The notes beneath the pieces were generated by a model, which searched no databases, was not told the origin of the DNA, and saw nothing but the letters and a program-made list of their open reading frames with translations. The position numbers were made by a program, and so were the translations under genes. Shown one piece after another: positions 27,518 through 36,407 of a stretch of DNA of 64,000 nucleotides (position 1 is the first letter of the stretch; the number at the start of each line of letters is the position of its first letter). The DNA lies in assembly GCF_020622345.1 (NCBI RefSeq), contig NZ_JACNMO010000002.1, positions 1-64,000 of the forward strand. The letters run 5' to 3'. The DNA comes from Roseobacter weihaiensis (GTDB lineage: Bacteria > Pseudomonadota > Alphaproteobacteria > Rhodobacterales > Rhodobacteraceae).

Positions 27518-27871
27518 ATGCGCCTGAACGAGATAACCTATACCGATGCAAAACCCATCGAAGGCTACGGCCCCGGCTTTTTCCGGGTCGGAGGCGAGGT
27601 GCACCAAGGCCCGCTGATTGTCGGGCCGACCGGGATGCGGGGCTGGTCTGGCTACGACGATGCCGAGGCGCTCTTGACCCTCGCGCAGGACGTTGACGTG
27701 CTCTTTATCGGGACCGGCGCGGAAATCGCCCATCTGCCGGAGCCGCTGCGCAATACGCTGGAGAAGGCAGGCCTCGGGGTCGAAATCATGGCCTCTCCCG
27801 CCGCCTGCCGCACCTACAACGTGTTGCTGAGCGAGGGCCGTCGCATCGCGCTGGCGCTGATCCCGGTCTGA
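27518..27871 (+). CDS. Mth938-like domain protein
   Basis: A 117-residue protein of the Mth938/DUF498 (NDUFAF3-like) family. Features include GYGPGFFRVGGEVHQGPLIV, DVLFIGTGAEIAHLP and the end MASPAACRTYNVLLSEGRRIALALIPV. The human relative NDUFAF3 helps complex I assembly; the bacterial role is not established. Third-last in a run of genes from yajC towards ccm, nine bases after the TauE-like gene. Confidence 0.88.
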   Translation: MRLNEITYTDAKPIEGYGPGFFRVGGEVHQGPLIVGPTGMRGWSGYDDAEALLTLAQDVDVLFIGTGAEIAHLPEPLRNTLEKAGLGVEIMASPAACRTYNVLLSEGRRIALALIPV

Positions 27872-27921
27872 GTGACGGAACGGGCTTTTGACCCCCGCTG
27901 CAATAGGTTAACGATTGGCGC

Positions 27922-28542
27922 ATGAGTTTGGCCGTAACTGATCTTTGCGTGGCGCGTGGCGGCGTGCCGGTCCTGACCGGGATCAGCTTCGATCTTGCGG
28001 CGGGGCAGGTGCTGATCCTGCGGGGGCCGAACGGGTCGGGCAAGACGACCCTGCTGCGCACATTGGCCGGGCTGCAGCCCCCGCTGTCGGGACAGATTGA
28101 GGGTGCCGAGGATCAGATCGCCTACGCGGCCCATTCCGATGGGCTGAAATCGATGCTGAGCGTCGATGAAAATCTGACCTTCTGGGCACAGGTCTTTGGG
28201 CGAAAGGACATCGACGCCGCGATAGAGGCGTTTCGCCTAGGCGAATTGCGCAGGCGGTTGGCCGGAACGCTGTCGGCAGGGCAAAAGCGGCGCCTGGGTC
28301 TGGCACGGCTCCTGGTGACAGGCCGCCCGATCTGGATGCTGGATGAGCCGACCGTCTCGCTGGACGTTGACGCGGTTGCGATGTTCGCCCGGGCCGTGCG
28401 CGCGCATCTGGCGCAGGGGGGCGCGGCTCTGATTGCGACCCACATCGACCTGGGGCTTGATGACGCGCAGGTCCTCGACGTCGGCCCGTTCCGCGCCTCA
28501 CCGGAGGATCTGGCGGGTGCCAGCGATGAGGCGTTCCTGTGA
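27922..28542 (+). CDS. ccmA: Heme exporter ATP-binding protein CcmA
   Basis: A 206-residue ABC ATPase of the CcmABCD complex that drives release of heme-loaded CcmE for cytochrome c maturation. Walker A is [11 protein letters not shown], the signature is [10 protein letters not shown] and Walker B is [11 protein letters not shown]. The gene overlaps ccmB by four bases. Confidence 0.95.
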   Translation: MSLAVTDLCVARGGVPVLTGISFDLAAGQVLILRGPNGSGKTTLLRTLAGLQPPLSGQIEGAEDQIAYAAHSDGLKSMLSVDENLTFWAQVFGRKDIDAAIEAFRLGELRRRLAGTLSAGQKRRLGLARLLVTGRPIWMLDEPTVSLDVDAVAMFARAVRAHLAQGGAALIATHIDLGLDDAQVLDVGPFRASPEDLAGASDEAFL

Positions 28543-29195
28543 AGGCGTTGCTGGCCCGTGATCTGGCGCTGGCCTTGCGGGCCGGGGGCGGCTTTGGCCT
28601 TGGCCTTGCGTTTTTCCTCATCGTCACCGTTCTGGTGCCCCTCAGCGTCGGCCCGCAGTCGGAGCTTTTGGCGCGCATCGCACCGGGTCTCTTGTGGCTT
28701 GGGGCCTTGCTGGCCTGCCTGTTGTCGCTCGACCGGCTCTTGGCGCTCGATTGGGAGGACGGCACGCTGGATCTGCTGGCGACCTCGCCGCTGCCGCTCG
28801 AAGCGGCCCTGAGCGTCAAGGCGCTGGCCCATTGGATCACAACCGGGTTGCCGCTGGTGTTGGCCGCCCCTGTGCTGGGTGTGCTGCTGAACCTGCCCGC
28901 GCCGGGATTTTTCTGGCTCGTGATCTCCCTGTTGCTGGGCACGCCGGCGCTCTCCGTTATTGGCAGTTTCGGGGCGGCGCTCACGGTGGGGGTCAAACGC
29001 GGCGGGCTGTTGATGTCCCTGCTGGTGCTGCCGCTTTACGTGCCGACGCTGATCTTCGGGGCCGAGGTTGCGCGCCGCGGGGCCGTGGGGATGGAAACGC
29101 AGACACCCCTTTTGATGCTGGCGGGCATCACCCTTGGGGTCATCGCGATCATGCCCTTTGCCTCGGCGGCGGCTTTGCGGGTGAACTTGCGGTGA
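28539..29195 (+). CDS. ccmB: Heme exporter membrane protein CcmB
   Basis: A 218-residue permease with six hydrophobic segments, partner of CcmA. Family sequence includes [26 protein letters not shown] and [30 protein letters not shown]. The start is GTG at 28539, overlapping the ccmA stop. Confidence 0.95.
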   Translation: MKALLARDLALALRAGGGFGLGLAFFLIVTVLVPLSVGPQSELLARIAPGLLWLGALLACLLSLDRLLALDWEDGTLDLLATSPLPLEAALSVKALAHWITTGLPLVLAAPVLGVLLNLPAPGFFWLVISLLLGTPALSVIGSFGAALTVGVKRGGLLMSLLVLPLYVPTLIFGAEVARRGAVGMETQTPLLMLAGITLGVIAIMPFASAAALRVNLR

Positions 29196-29246
29196 GCGCG
29201 ACGTTTTGCCATTGAGCGAAACCGGCCAAGCGACTAAATATAGGCC

Positions 29247-30014
29247 ATGTCAGTGACGGAACCCAAAACGCAGCCCAAGCGCCCCAGCGGCTTTTGGAGC
29301 TACGCAAATCCGGTGAAATTTCTTGCGCTGAGCGAGAGGATTTTGCCGACGCTCTGGTGGCTGAGCGTTATCTGCCTTGCGGTCGGTCTGATTTGGGGGT
29401 TCTTCTTTACGCCCGATGACTTCCGGCAGGGCTCAACCGTCAAGATTATCTACCTGCATGTGCCCTCTGCCCTGATGGCCATCAATGCTTGGTTCATGAT
29501 GCTGGTGGCCTCGCTGATCTGGATTGTGCGCCGCCACCATGTCAGCGCGCTTGCCGCCAAGGCGGCAGCCCCCGTGGGGGTTGTGATGACCCTGATCGCG
29601 CTGGTCACCGGCGCGATTTGGGGCCAGCCGATGTGGGGCACCTGGTGGGCCTGGGACCCGCGGCTGACGTCTTTTCTGATCCTTTTTCTGTTTTACCTGG
29701 GCTACATTGCCCTGTGGGAAGCGATCGAAGATCCGGATACCGCCGCCGATCTGACCTCGGTGCTTTGTCTGGTGGGATCGGTCTTTGCCGTTTTGTCACG
29801 CTACGCCGTCAACTTCTGGAACCAGGGCCTGCATCAGGGGGCCTCCCTGAGCCTCGACAAGGAAGAGAACGTGGCGGATGTGTTCTACTTTCCGCTGCTG
29901 GTGGCGATTGCGGGGTTTGTTCTGCTTTTTCTGGCGCTGGTTCTTTACCGCACCGGCACGGAGATCAGGCTGCGGCGAACAAGGGCGCTTTTGGCGCGGG
30001 AGGCCCGCCTGTGA
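29247..30014 (+). CDS. ccmC: Heme ABC transporter permease CcmC
   Basis: A 255-residue heme-handling membrane protein with six helices. The periplasmic Trp-rich heme motif reads WGQPMWGTWWAWDPRLT, and the heme-ligand His positions are in YLHVPSALMAI and NFWNQGLHQG. It transfers heme to CcmE. Its last base is the first base of ccmD. Confidence 0.95.
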   Translation: MSVTEPKTQPKRPSGFWSYANPVKFLALSERILPTLWWLSVICLAVGLIWGFFFTPDDFRQGSTVKIIYLHVPSALMAINAWFMMLVASLIWIVRRHHVSALAAKAAAPVGVVMTLIALVTGAIWGQPMWGTWWAWDPRLTSFLILFLFYLGYIALWEAIEDPDTAADLTSVLCLVGSVFAVLSRYAVNFWNQGLHQGASLSLDKEENVADVFYFPLLVAIAGFVLLFLALVLYRTGTEIRLRRTRALLAREARL

Positions 30015-30169
30015 TGCCCGATCTTGGAAAATACGCAGACGCGGTTCTGTCCTCTTATGCCGCCTCGCTCGTTTTGTTGAGCCTTCTTGTCGCAATAACG
30101 CTGTACCAAGGCCGCAAGGCACGCCGGGCGCTTGAGGCGGTCGAACGCAAAGGGAATGACCGTGGCTAA
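30014..30169 (+). CDS. ccmD: Heme exporter protein CcmD
   Basis: A 51-residue single-span protein (MPDLGKYADAVLSSYAASLVL, then LLSLLVAITLYQGRKARRAL). The tyrosine in KYADAVLSSYA and the following basic segment are typical of CcmD, which helps release holo-CcmE. The TGATG overlap with ccmC and the 14-base overlap with ccmG fix its place in the operon. Confidence 0.92.
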   Translation: MPDLGKYADAVLSSYAASLVLLSLLVAITLYQGRKARRALEAVERKGNDRG

Positions 30170-30701
30170 AATCTCTCCGCTGATGATCGCCCCGCCGCTG
30201 ATCTTTGCCGGGTTCGTTGCCCTGGCCGGGATCGGCATGTTCCGGGACAACCCGACTGTGCTGCGCTCAACCTTGGTGGGTAATCCTGCACCTGCCATTA
30301 CCGAAGTGGGCCTGCCGGGCTTTGATCCCGTGACCCCGGAGGCGCTGGCCACGGGGCAGGTTACTCTGGTGAATTTTTGGGCCTCCTGGTGTCCGCCCTG
30401 TCATGCCGAGCACCCCAAGCTGCTGGAAATGAGCGCGGAGGGGATGCCGATCATCGGCGTAAACTTCAAGGACAATGAAGGGCCCGCGTCGAGTTACCTG
30501 ACCAAGGACGGCAACCCCTTTGCCGCCGTCGCTTTTGATCCGCAAGGGCGCACGGCGATCGATTGGGGGGTCAGCGCGCCACCGGAGACCTTTATCCTGG
30601 ATGCCGACGGCACGGTTCTTTACCGCTTTGCAGGGCCCTTGATCGGCAGCGATTATGAGAACCGTTTCTTGCCGCAGCTTGAAAAAGCGCTCGGCCATTA
30701 G
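30156..30701 (+). CDS. ccmG: Thiol:disulfide interchange protein CcmG/DsbE
   Basis: A 181-residue membrane-anchored periplasmic thioredoxin that reduces apocytochrome c CXXCH sites. N-terminal anchor PLMIAPPLIFAGFVALAGIG, active site WASWCPPCHAEHP, then GVNFKDNEGPASSYL, the acidic loop typical of CcmG. The ATG at 30156 is preceded by AAAGGGA. Last gene of the ccmABCDG unit, ending before a strong hairpin terminator. ccmE, ccmF and ccmH are elsewhere. Confidence 0.95.
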   Translation: MTVAKISPLMIAPPLIFAGFVALAGIGMFRDNPTVLRSTLVGNPAPAITEVGLPGFDPVTPEALATGQVTLVNFWASWCPPCHAEHPKLLEMSAEGMPIIGVNFKDNEGPASSYLTKDGNPFAAVAFDPQGRTAIDWGVSAPPETFILDADGTVLYRFAGPLIGSDYENRFLPQLEKALGH

Positions 30702-30721
30702 CGTCACAGCGACGCACAAAG

Positions 30722-30757
30722 AAAAAGCCCGGCAGCGATATGGCTGCCGGGCTTTTT
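30722..30757. terminator. Bidirectional rho-independent terminator
   Basis: Perfect 15-base arms AAAAAGCCCGGCAGC and GCTGCCGGGCTTTTT around a six-base loop. It sits between the convergent ccmG and the VPLPA-CTERM gene at 30777, with T-runs on both strands. Confidence 0.95.
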
Positions 30758-30776
30758 GCGTTCCGTGGTATTCAGC

Positions 30777-31481
30777 TCAGCTGCGTTTTTTCCGCGCGCG
30801 CATCGCGGCAAAGACCCCAAAGCCTGCAAGCAACAGCGGGAAAGACGCCGGCACTGGCACGACCGCAAATGTCAGCCGGTCGATCGCACCGGAATCTGTG
30901 CTGTCGTTGGAATTTGTGGCGCTTGCAAAGTCGATGATGATCGTATCCCCCATGCCCAGAATACCGGACAGGAATGTCGCGGTTCCGGTCTGGCTGTTGT
31001 TCGCCAGCGAGATCGACCCGAGAGGGCCTGCATCAACGCTGGTGCCAAAGATGTAGAGGCCATCGTCAATTGCCGATACACCTGTCCAGCGCAGCTTGAC
31101 GTCGGACAGCAGCGTCAGTCTGATCTCGTCGGTCTGCGCGTCATCATTCGGTGTTATCGCAGTGCTGGGGCGCTGTTGGATCAGGACGTTGCCTGCAACC
31201 ACATCCGTGTCCTGTACGGCCGGGCTGAGATCGGCATCGCCGTTGCACCCTGCACCGTAGCTTGCGCAGGTGGAATCGAACAGGGCCGCGCCAAGACCGC
31301 CGCCCGTGGAAATGCTCCAGGAGATGCCGTCATCTGTAAAGATGCGCGGATCGCTGAAAATCTGACTGGCAGAGGAGTCCAGAGATGGATCATTGCCGTC
31401 AAAGTCCAGAATGTATGTCGATGCAGAAGCACCGGAGCCAATCATTGCAACAAACGCTGCAGTCAAAAATACAGTTTTCAA
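30777..31481 (-). CDS. VPLPA-CTERM sorting domain protein
   Basis: Exported protein of 234 residues. The start is TTG at 31481, chosen because AGGAGA precedes it and the signal peptide KTVFLTAAFVAMIGSGASA follows at once; longer starts would add an implausible Arg/Lys-rich leader. The C-terminus has VPVPASFPLLLAGFGVF, then the basic tail RARKKRS, a VPLPA/PEP-CTERM-type signal for exosortase processing. The body is Asp/Ser/Thr-rich with one Cys pair (STCASYGAGCNG) and looks beta-sandwich-like. Single gene facing the ccm operon. Function unknown, probably on the cell surface or released. Confidence 0.78.
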   Translation of the reverse strand: MKTVFLTAAFVAMIGSGASASTYILDFDGNDPSLDSSASQIFSDPRIFTDDGISWSISTGGGLGAALFDSTCASYGAGCNGDADLSPAVQDTDVVAGNVLIQQRPSTAITPNDDAQTDEIRLTLLSDVKLRWTGVSAIDDGLYIFGTSVDAGPLGSISLANNSQTGTATFLSGILGMGDTIIIDFASATNSNDSTDSGAIDRLTFAVVPVPASFPLLLAGFGVFAAMRARKKRS

Positions 31482-31682
31482 AATTTTTCTCCTAACCCTT
31501 AAACTCTCATTAACGCTTACCGTGTCCCGCGCTGGGAAAAAATAGAATTTAGACGTGCCACGGCATATTATAAGTTTTTGAAGACATTTTCCTCGGAACT
31601 TCAACCAGTGGTTCGGTCTGCCCTAAAGAACATGGCCACCGCGCGGGCGCACGGTGGCCATCTGTGGCGCGAATCACCGTGG

Positions 31683-34370
31683 CTATGCGGCTTTCGCCAG
31701 GTTGCGCAGCACGTAATGCAGCACGCCGCCATGTTCGATGTATTCGATTTCGATTGCCGTATCGATCCGGCATTTCAGCATGATCTCTTTCACGGACCCA
31801 TCTGCCATTGTGATGGTGCAGGGGACCTCTTGCAGCGGCTGAATTGTATCCAGGCCCGTGATGGAGACGGTCTCGTCACCCGTCAGACCGAGGCTCTTGC
31901 GGGTGTCACCGCCTGTGAACTCAAAGGGGATGACCCCCATGCCCACCAGGTTGGAGCGGTGAATACGCTCAAAACTTTCGGCGATGACAGCTTTGACACC
32001 GAGCAGGGCCGTGCCCTTGGCAGCCCAGTCACGGGACGATCCGGCACCATATTGCTCACCCCCGAAAATGACCAGTGGCGTGCCTGCCTCCTGATGCGCC
32101 ATGGCCGCATCATAGATCGAGGTGGTTTCCCCGTCAGGGCCCTTGGTATAGCCGCCTTCGACCCCATCCAGCATCTCGTTCTTGATGCGAATATTGGCGA
32201 AGGTGCCGCGCATCATGACTTCGTGATTGCCGCGACGCGAGCCGTAGGAGTTGAACTCCCGCGGGGAGACCTGACGCTCGGTCAGATACTGGCCGGCGGG
32301 TGTGGTTTCCTTGAAGGACCCGGCGGGGCTGATGTGATCCGTGGTGATCATATCGCCCAGAATGGCCAGCACCGAGGCATTATGGATGTTGCTGATGGTG
32401 CCCGGCTCCTGCCCCATGCCCTGGAAATAGGGCGGGTTCTGCACATAGGTCGAGGCTGTCGGCCAGTCGTAGACTTTGCTGTCGGTGGTCTCAACGCCCT
32501 GCCATTTATCGTCCCCCTTGAACACATCCGCGTATTTGGTCAGGAAAGCCTCGCGCGTGACGGTTTGCTCGACCAGTTCGGCCACCTCCTGGCTGGAGGG
32601 CCAGATGTCCTTGAGGAAGACGTCATTGCCGTTCTGGTCCTGCCCCAGTGGCTCGGTGGTCAGGTCAATGTCCAGCGTGCCGGCAAGCGCATAGGCCACC
32701 ACCAGCGGCGGCGAGGCGAGGTAGTTGGCGCGCACATCCGGGCTGATCCGCCCTTCGAAATTGCGGTTGCCCGACAGCACAGAGGTGGCCACCAGATCTC
32801 CTTCGGCAATCGCTTCGGAGATTTCCTTTTGCAGCGGACCGGAGTTGCCGATGCAGGTGGTGCAACCATAACCCACGAGGTTAAAGCCAATCTTATCGAG
32901 GTCTTCCTGCAGGCCGGCGGCTTCCAGGTAGGCGCTGACGACCTGGCTGCCGGGGGCGAGCGACGTCTTGACCCAGGGTTTGCGGTCGAGGCCAAGGGCC
33001 GCGGCCTTGCGCGCCACGAGGCCCGCGCCGATCATCACATAGGGGTTCGACGTATTGGTGCAGGAGGTGATCGAGGCGATCACGACCTTGCCGCTTTCCA
33101 TCGTGTAGTCCTCGCCCGCGACGGCCACTTCCTTACCCAAGGGGCGTTTGAAGGTCTCTGCCATCTCCTTGTTGAACGCGGCTTTCGCGTTGTCGAGGGC
33201 GACGTAATCCTGCGGGCGTTTCGGGCCCGAGATGGCGGGTACGATGGTGCCCATGTCCAGATGCAGCGTGTCTGTATAGATGGGGGCATAATCCGCATCG
33301 CGCCAGAAGCCGTTTTCCTTGGCATAGGCCTCGACAAGGGCGACGCGGTCTTCGTCCCGCCCGGTGTTGCGCAGGTAGCGGAGCGTTTCATTGTCGATGG
33401 GAAAGAAGCCGCAGGTGGCGCCGTATTCCGGTGCCATATTGGCGATGGTCGCGCGGTCTGCCAGCGGCAGGCGGTCCAGGCCTTCACCATAGAATTCCAC
33501 GAATTTGCTGACCACGCCTTTGGCGCGCAGCATTTCCACCACTTTCAGCACCAGGTCGGTGCCTGTGGTGCCCTCCATCATAGTTCCCGTCAGCTCAAAG
33601 CCGACAACTTCGGGGATCAGCATCGAAATCGGCTGACCCAGCATCGCGGCTTCGGCCTCGATCCCGCCGACGCCCCAGCCCAGAACGGCCGCCCCGTTGA
33701 CCATGGTCGTATGGCTGTCGGTGCCCACAAGCGTGTCCGGGTAGGCAACCTCAGCGCCGGTCTGATCGGTATCGGTCCAGACGGTCTGCGCGAGATACTC
33801 CAGATTGACCTGATGGCAGATGCCGGTGCCGGGGGGGACCACGCGGAAGTTGTTGAAGGCCTTCTGCCCCCATTTCAGGAAGGTATACCGCTCCATGTTG
33901 CGTTCATATTCGCGGTCCACGTTCATCTGGAAGGCACGCGGGTTGCCGAATTCATCAATCATGACCGAGTGGTCGATGACCAGATCCACCGGGTTCAACG
34001 GGTTGATCTTTTCCGCGTCGCCGCCAAGGCTGATGATCGCATCGCGCATCGCCGCCAGATCGACCACTGCGGGGACGCCGGTGAAATCCTGCAGCAGGAC
34101 GCGGGCCGGGCGGTAGGCAATCTCGCGCGGGTTCTTGCCGCCTTTGGCCCCCCATTCCGCAAACGCCTTGATGTCGTCGACGGTGACGGTCCTGCCATCC
34201 TCAAAGCGCAACATGTTCTCCAGCACGACCTTCAGAGCGGCGGGCAGCTTGGAAAAATCGCCAAGACCCGCCGCGCTGGCCGCGGGGATCGAGTAGTAGT
34301 CAACGCTTTGTGCGCCAACTGTCAGAGTTTTGCGGGTCTTTGAGGTGTCGTGACCAACGGTAATGGGCAT
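31683..34370 (-). CDS. acnA: Aconitate hydratase AcnA
   Basis: An 895-residue [4Fe-4S] enzyme interconverting citrate and isocitrate in the TCA cycle. Cluster Cys ligands lie in ITSCTNTSNP and VGYGCTTCIGNSGPL. Substrate motifs include GTDSHTTMVNG and GSRRGNHEVMMRGTF, and the swivel domain has FGGEQYGAGSSRDWAAKG. The ATG at 34370 follows GGGAGCC; the open frame extends 25 codons upstream without homology. Single gene, divergent from the DUF1223 gene. Confidence 0.97.
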   Translation of the reverse strand: MPITVGHDTSKTRKTLTVGAQSVDYYSIPAASAAGLGDFSKLPAALKVVLENMLRFEDGRTVTVDDIKAFAEWGAKGGKNPREIAYRPARVLLQDFTGVPAVVDLAAMRDAIISLGGDAEKINPLNPVDLVIDHSVMIDEFGNPRAFQMNVDREYERNMERYTFLKWGQKAFNNFRVVPPGTGICHQVNLEYLAQTVWTDTDQTGAEVAYPDTLVGTDSHTTMVNGAAVLGWGVGGIEAEAAMLGQPISMLIPEVVGFELTGTMMEGTTGTDLVLKVVEMLRAKGVVSKFVEFYGEGLDRLPLADRATIANMAPEYGATCGFFPIDNETLRYLRNTGRDEDRVALVEAYAKENGFWRDADYAPIYTDTLHLDMGTIVPAISGPKRPQDYVALDNAKAAFNKEMAETFKRPLGKEVAVAGEDYTMESGKVVIASITSCTNTSNPYVMIGAGLVARKAAALGLDRKPWVKTSLAPGSQVVSAYLEAAGLQEDLDKIGFNLVGYGCTTCIGNSGPLQKEISEAIAEGDLVATSVLSGNRNFEGRISPDVRANYLASPPLVVAYALAGTLDIDLTTEPLGQDQNGNDVFLKDIWPSSQEVAELVEQTVTREAFLTKYADVFKGDDKWQGVETTDSKVYDWPTASTYVQNPPYFQGMGQEPGTISNIHNASVLAILGDMITTDHISPAGSFKETTPAGQYLTERQVSPREFNSYGSRRGNHEVMMRGTFANIRIKNEMLDGVEGGYTKGPDGETTSIYDAAMAHQEAGTPLVIFGGEQYGAGSSRDWAAKGTALLGVKAVIAESFERIHRSNLVGMGVIPFEFTGGDTRKSLGLTGDETVSITGLDTIQPLQEVPCTITMADGSVKEIMLKCRIDTAIEIEYIEHGGVLHYVLRNLAKAA

Positions 34371-34470
34371 GAGTGGCTCCCTTCGGGTAAAATGCGGTCC
34401 TGAGTGGCTTAGCTGCTGAATGCCGTATTGGCCTCGCAGATTCAACTCTATTTAGGATGTCTGCGGCAAT

Positions 34471-34490
34471 TTGTATACCATTGTGTACCA
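34471..34490. promoter_or_regulatory. Tandem 10-base repeat, possible operator
   Basis: TTGTATACCA is followed directly by TTGTGTACCA, identical at nine of ten positions. It also reads as an imperfect dyad, GTATAC-CATT-GTGTAC. It lies 100 bases upstream of acnA and 110 upstream of the DUF1223 gene, where either promoter could be. GTATAC-type dyads suit GntR-family regulators; no regulator gene is nearby. Confidence 0.35.
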
Positions 34491-34599
34491 AGATTATTGC
34501 AAAAACTTTTCCGATCTTTCAAGAAACCTTGATTGGTTATTTCAACGCTTAGTCTCTAACCTCGGCAAGGCATCCAAAGACGGTCATGCGGGGAATCAG

Positions 34600-35295
34600 A
34601 TGAAACGAATATTGCAAGCGCTTGTGGCAAGCTGGGCGCTGGCGACACCGGTCTACGCGGAGAACGTGCCGGTCGTGGTCGAACTCTTTACCTCTCAGGG
34701 CTGTTCTGCCTGCCCGCCGGCGGATGAAATGATGGGTGTGCTGGCAGAGCGGGAAGATGTTATCGCCCTGTCATTGCATGTCGATTACTGGGACTATATC
34801 GGCTGGAAAGACGAATTTGCCGACCCCGGCCATGCAAAGCGCCAGCGGGCCTATGCGGCGGTCTCCGGTCGGCGGACCGTTTACACCCCAGAGATGATCG
34901 TCAACGGGGTGAGCGATATCGTGGGCGCCAAGCCGATGGCCGTCGCAACCGCGATTGAAGACCACAAAGCAGCGCCTCGGATGGTTGCCATTGTCGTATC
35001 GCGTGAAAACGAGCAGGTGCGCATCAAGGCGCAGGCCCTGTCATCCGATATGGGGCCGATGGTGGTGCAGATGCTGCGCTACCAGCCAAAGCGGGTCTCA
35101 AAGATCACCCGGGGCGAAAACGCGGGCAGGACCATGCATTACTTCAACGTGGCGCAAGACTGGCAGGTGCTGCAATCCTGGGATGGCGAAGGCCCGCTGG
35201 AGATCAAAGCGTCGGCCCCCGGGACGCATCCGATCGTGGTGATCGTGCAGGCCGAAAACCACGGGCCTATCCTGGCGGCGGCACAGCTGCGCTAG
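34600..35295 (+). CDS. DUF1223 thioredoxin-like exported protein
   Basis: A 231-residue protein with a signal peptide (ILQALVASWALATPVYA). The DUF1223 hallmark follows: VVELFTSQGCSACPPADEMM, with a Cys-x-x-Cys in a thioredoxin-like fold, then LSLHVDYWDYIGWKDEFAD and YTPEMIVNGVSDIVGA. Family members are periplasmic with a presumed redox role; function is not established. ATG 34600 follows GCGGGGA; the longer open frame upstream would put residues before the signal peptide. Its stop overlaps by four bases with the stop of the convergent acyltransferase gene. Confidence 0.88.
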   Translation: MKRILQALVASWALATPVYAENVPVVVELFTSQGCSACPPADEMMGVLAEREDVIALSLHVDYWDYIGWKDEFADPGHAKRQRAYAAVSGRRTVYTPEMIVNGVSDIVGAKPMAVATAIEDHKAAPRMVAIVVSRENEQVRIKAQALSSDMGPMVVQMLRYQPKRVSKITRGENAGRTMHYFNVAQDWQVLQSWDGEGPLEIKASAPGTHPIVVIVQAENHGPILAAAQLR

Positions 35296-36188
35296 GATTT
35301 GCGTTCTCCGACCCGCCATCTGCGATGAACCCAGAACCACTGTGTCGGGTCCGCTTCAACGCGACGGGTCAGGCTGTCGGTAACCTTCTGCGTCATGTCT
35401 TCCGGGGTTGTGGGGGCGATCGGTCCTTCGAGCACCGTTTCAAATGAAAGCCCGTCGGCTTTGCGGATCCCGTAGAACGGGATCAGCAGTGCATCATATC
35501 GCAGGCTCAGTTCAGCGGCGGAGACGGCCGTATGGGCGGGCTGTCCCAGAAATGTCATGACCGGCTGCCGCCAGACATGCTGGTCGAACAGTAAAACCAA
35601 TTGACCGCCGCGTTTGAGATGTTTGACAAAACCGGTTGTGCCCTTGCGCCCCTGCGGAAAGACGGGACCGCCAAAGGCCTTCATGGTCCGCACGTAATGC
35701 GCATTGAAATATGGGTTTTTCATGTTGCGGTAGAGGCCGCCCACCGCATAGCCGCGCCCGGCGAGGGCTGCGCGCACGGCTTCATAATTACCATAGTGGC
35801 CTGTCACCAGAATAACCGGTTGTTTTCGGGCAGCGGCCTGTTCAAGCGCTTCAAAACCCGGACCGGTGAGCGGGTTTTGCGCCATACGCGCTGGAAAATC
35901 GCGGTTTGAGTAGTTTTCGATGAAGGTGCGCCCCACGTTGTTGAGGCATATCGCAGCAATCCTTTTGCGGTCTGCCAGAGGCATGTCCGGCCAGACGAAG
36001 GCCAGATTTGTGAGCGCCCGTTTCCTGTAGCCTGCCAGCGGGCCAACGAAATGCTGCATAATCCGTCCGACCAGCCTGACACGCAGGGCATAGGGCAGGG
36101 CCAGGGCGAGCCGGATGATCCCGACGATGCCGATATTGGTGATGTACTGCGTGGCGCGTTTGGTGAAAGTAGGCGGGGTTTTGGCCAT
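35292..36188 (-). CDS. Lysophospholipid/lipid A acyltransferase family protein
   Basis: A 298-residue protein of the LpxL/HtrB acyltransferase family. An N-terminal membrane-associated segment (GIVGIIRLALALPYALRVRL) is followed by the catalytic H-x4-E motif in VILVTGHYGNYEAVR and by the substrate motifs GGLYRNMKNPYFN, VFPQGRKGTTGFVKHLKRGG and LFDQHVWR. The end QWFWVHRRWR is typical. It adds an acyl chain to lipid A or a related lipid. The start at 36188 was preferred over a longer frame because of the family N-terminus. No lipid A genes adjoin it. Confidence 0.85.
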   Translation of the reverse strand: MAKTPPTFTKRATQYITNIGIVGIIRLALALPYALRVRLVGRIMQHFVGPLAGYRKRALTNLAFVWPDMPLADRKRIAAICLNNVGRTFIENYSNRDFPARMAQNPLTGPGFEALEQAAARKQPVILVTGHYGNYEAVRAALAGRGYAVGGLYRNMKNPYFNAHYVRTMKAFGGPVFPQGRKGTTGFVKHLKRGGQLVLLFDQHVWRQPVMTFLGQPAHTAVSAAELSLRYDALLIPFYGIRKADGLSFETVLEGPIAPTTPEDMTQKVTDSLTRRVEADPTQWFWVHRRWRVGERKS

Positions 36189-36407
36189 GGTCGTCGTGCC
36201 CCCCTTTGTGTCGTGTTGGTCTCGTCTGGCATGTGGTCGCGCCAGTTGCACGCGCCAGAGATACCCTTGGCCGCGCGGGACCACAAGTCTTGGCGACAGA
36301 GCTTTGAGCGCTGATGCCTACGGCGATCATTGGGATTGCAGGGCGCCTAATCCCGCTCGGGGTTGAAACGCAGCCCCGCAAGATCATCGGCCTTTTCGCC
36401 TATGAGC

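Noticed and set aside
36342-36407. 24-codon frame ending KLIGEKADDLAGLRFNPERD after fliG
   Set aside because: It reads like a protein C-terminus and overlaps the fliG end, but has no start or RBS; it may be a shifted tail and is too short to call.
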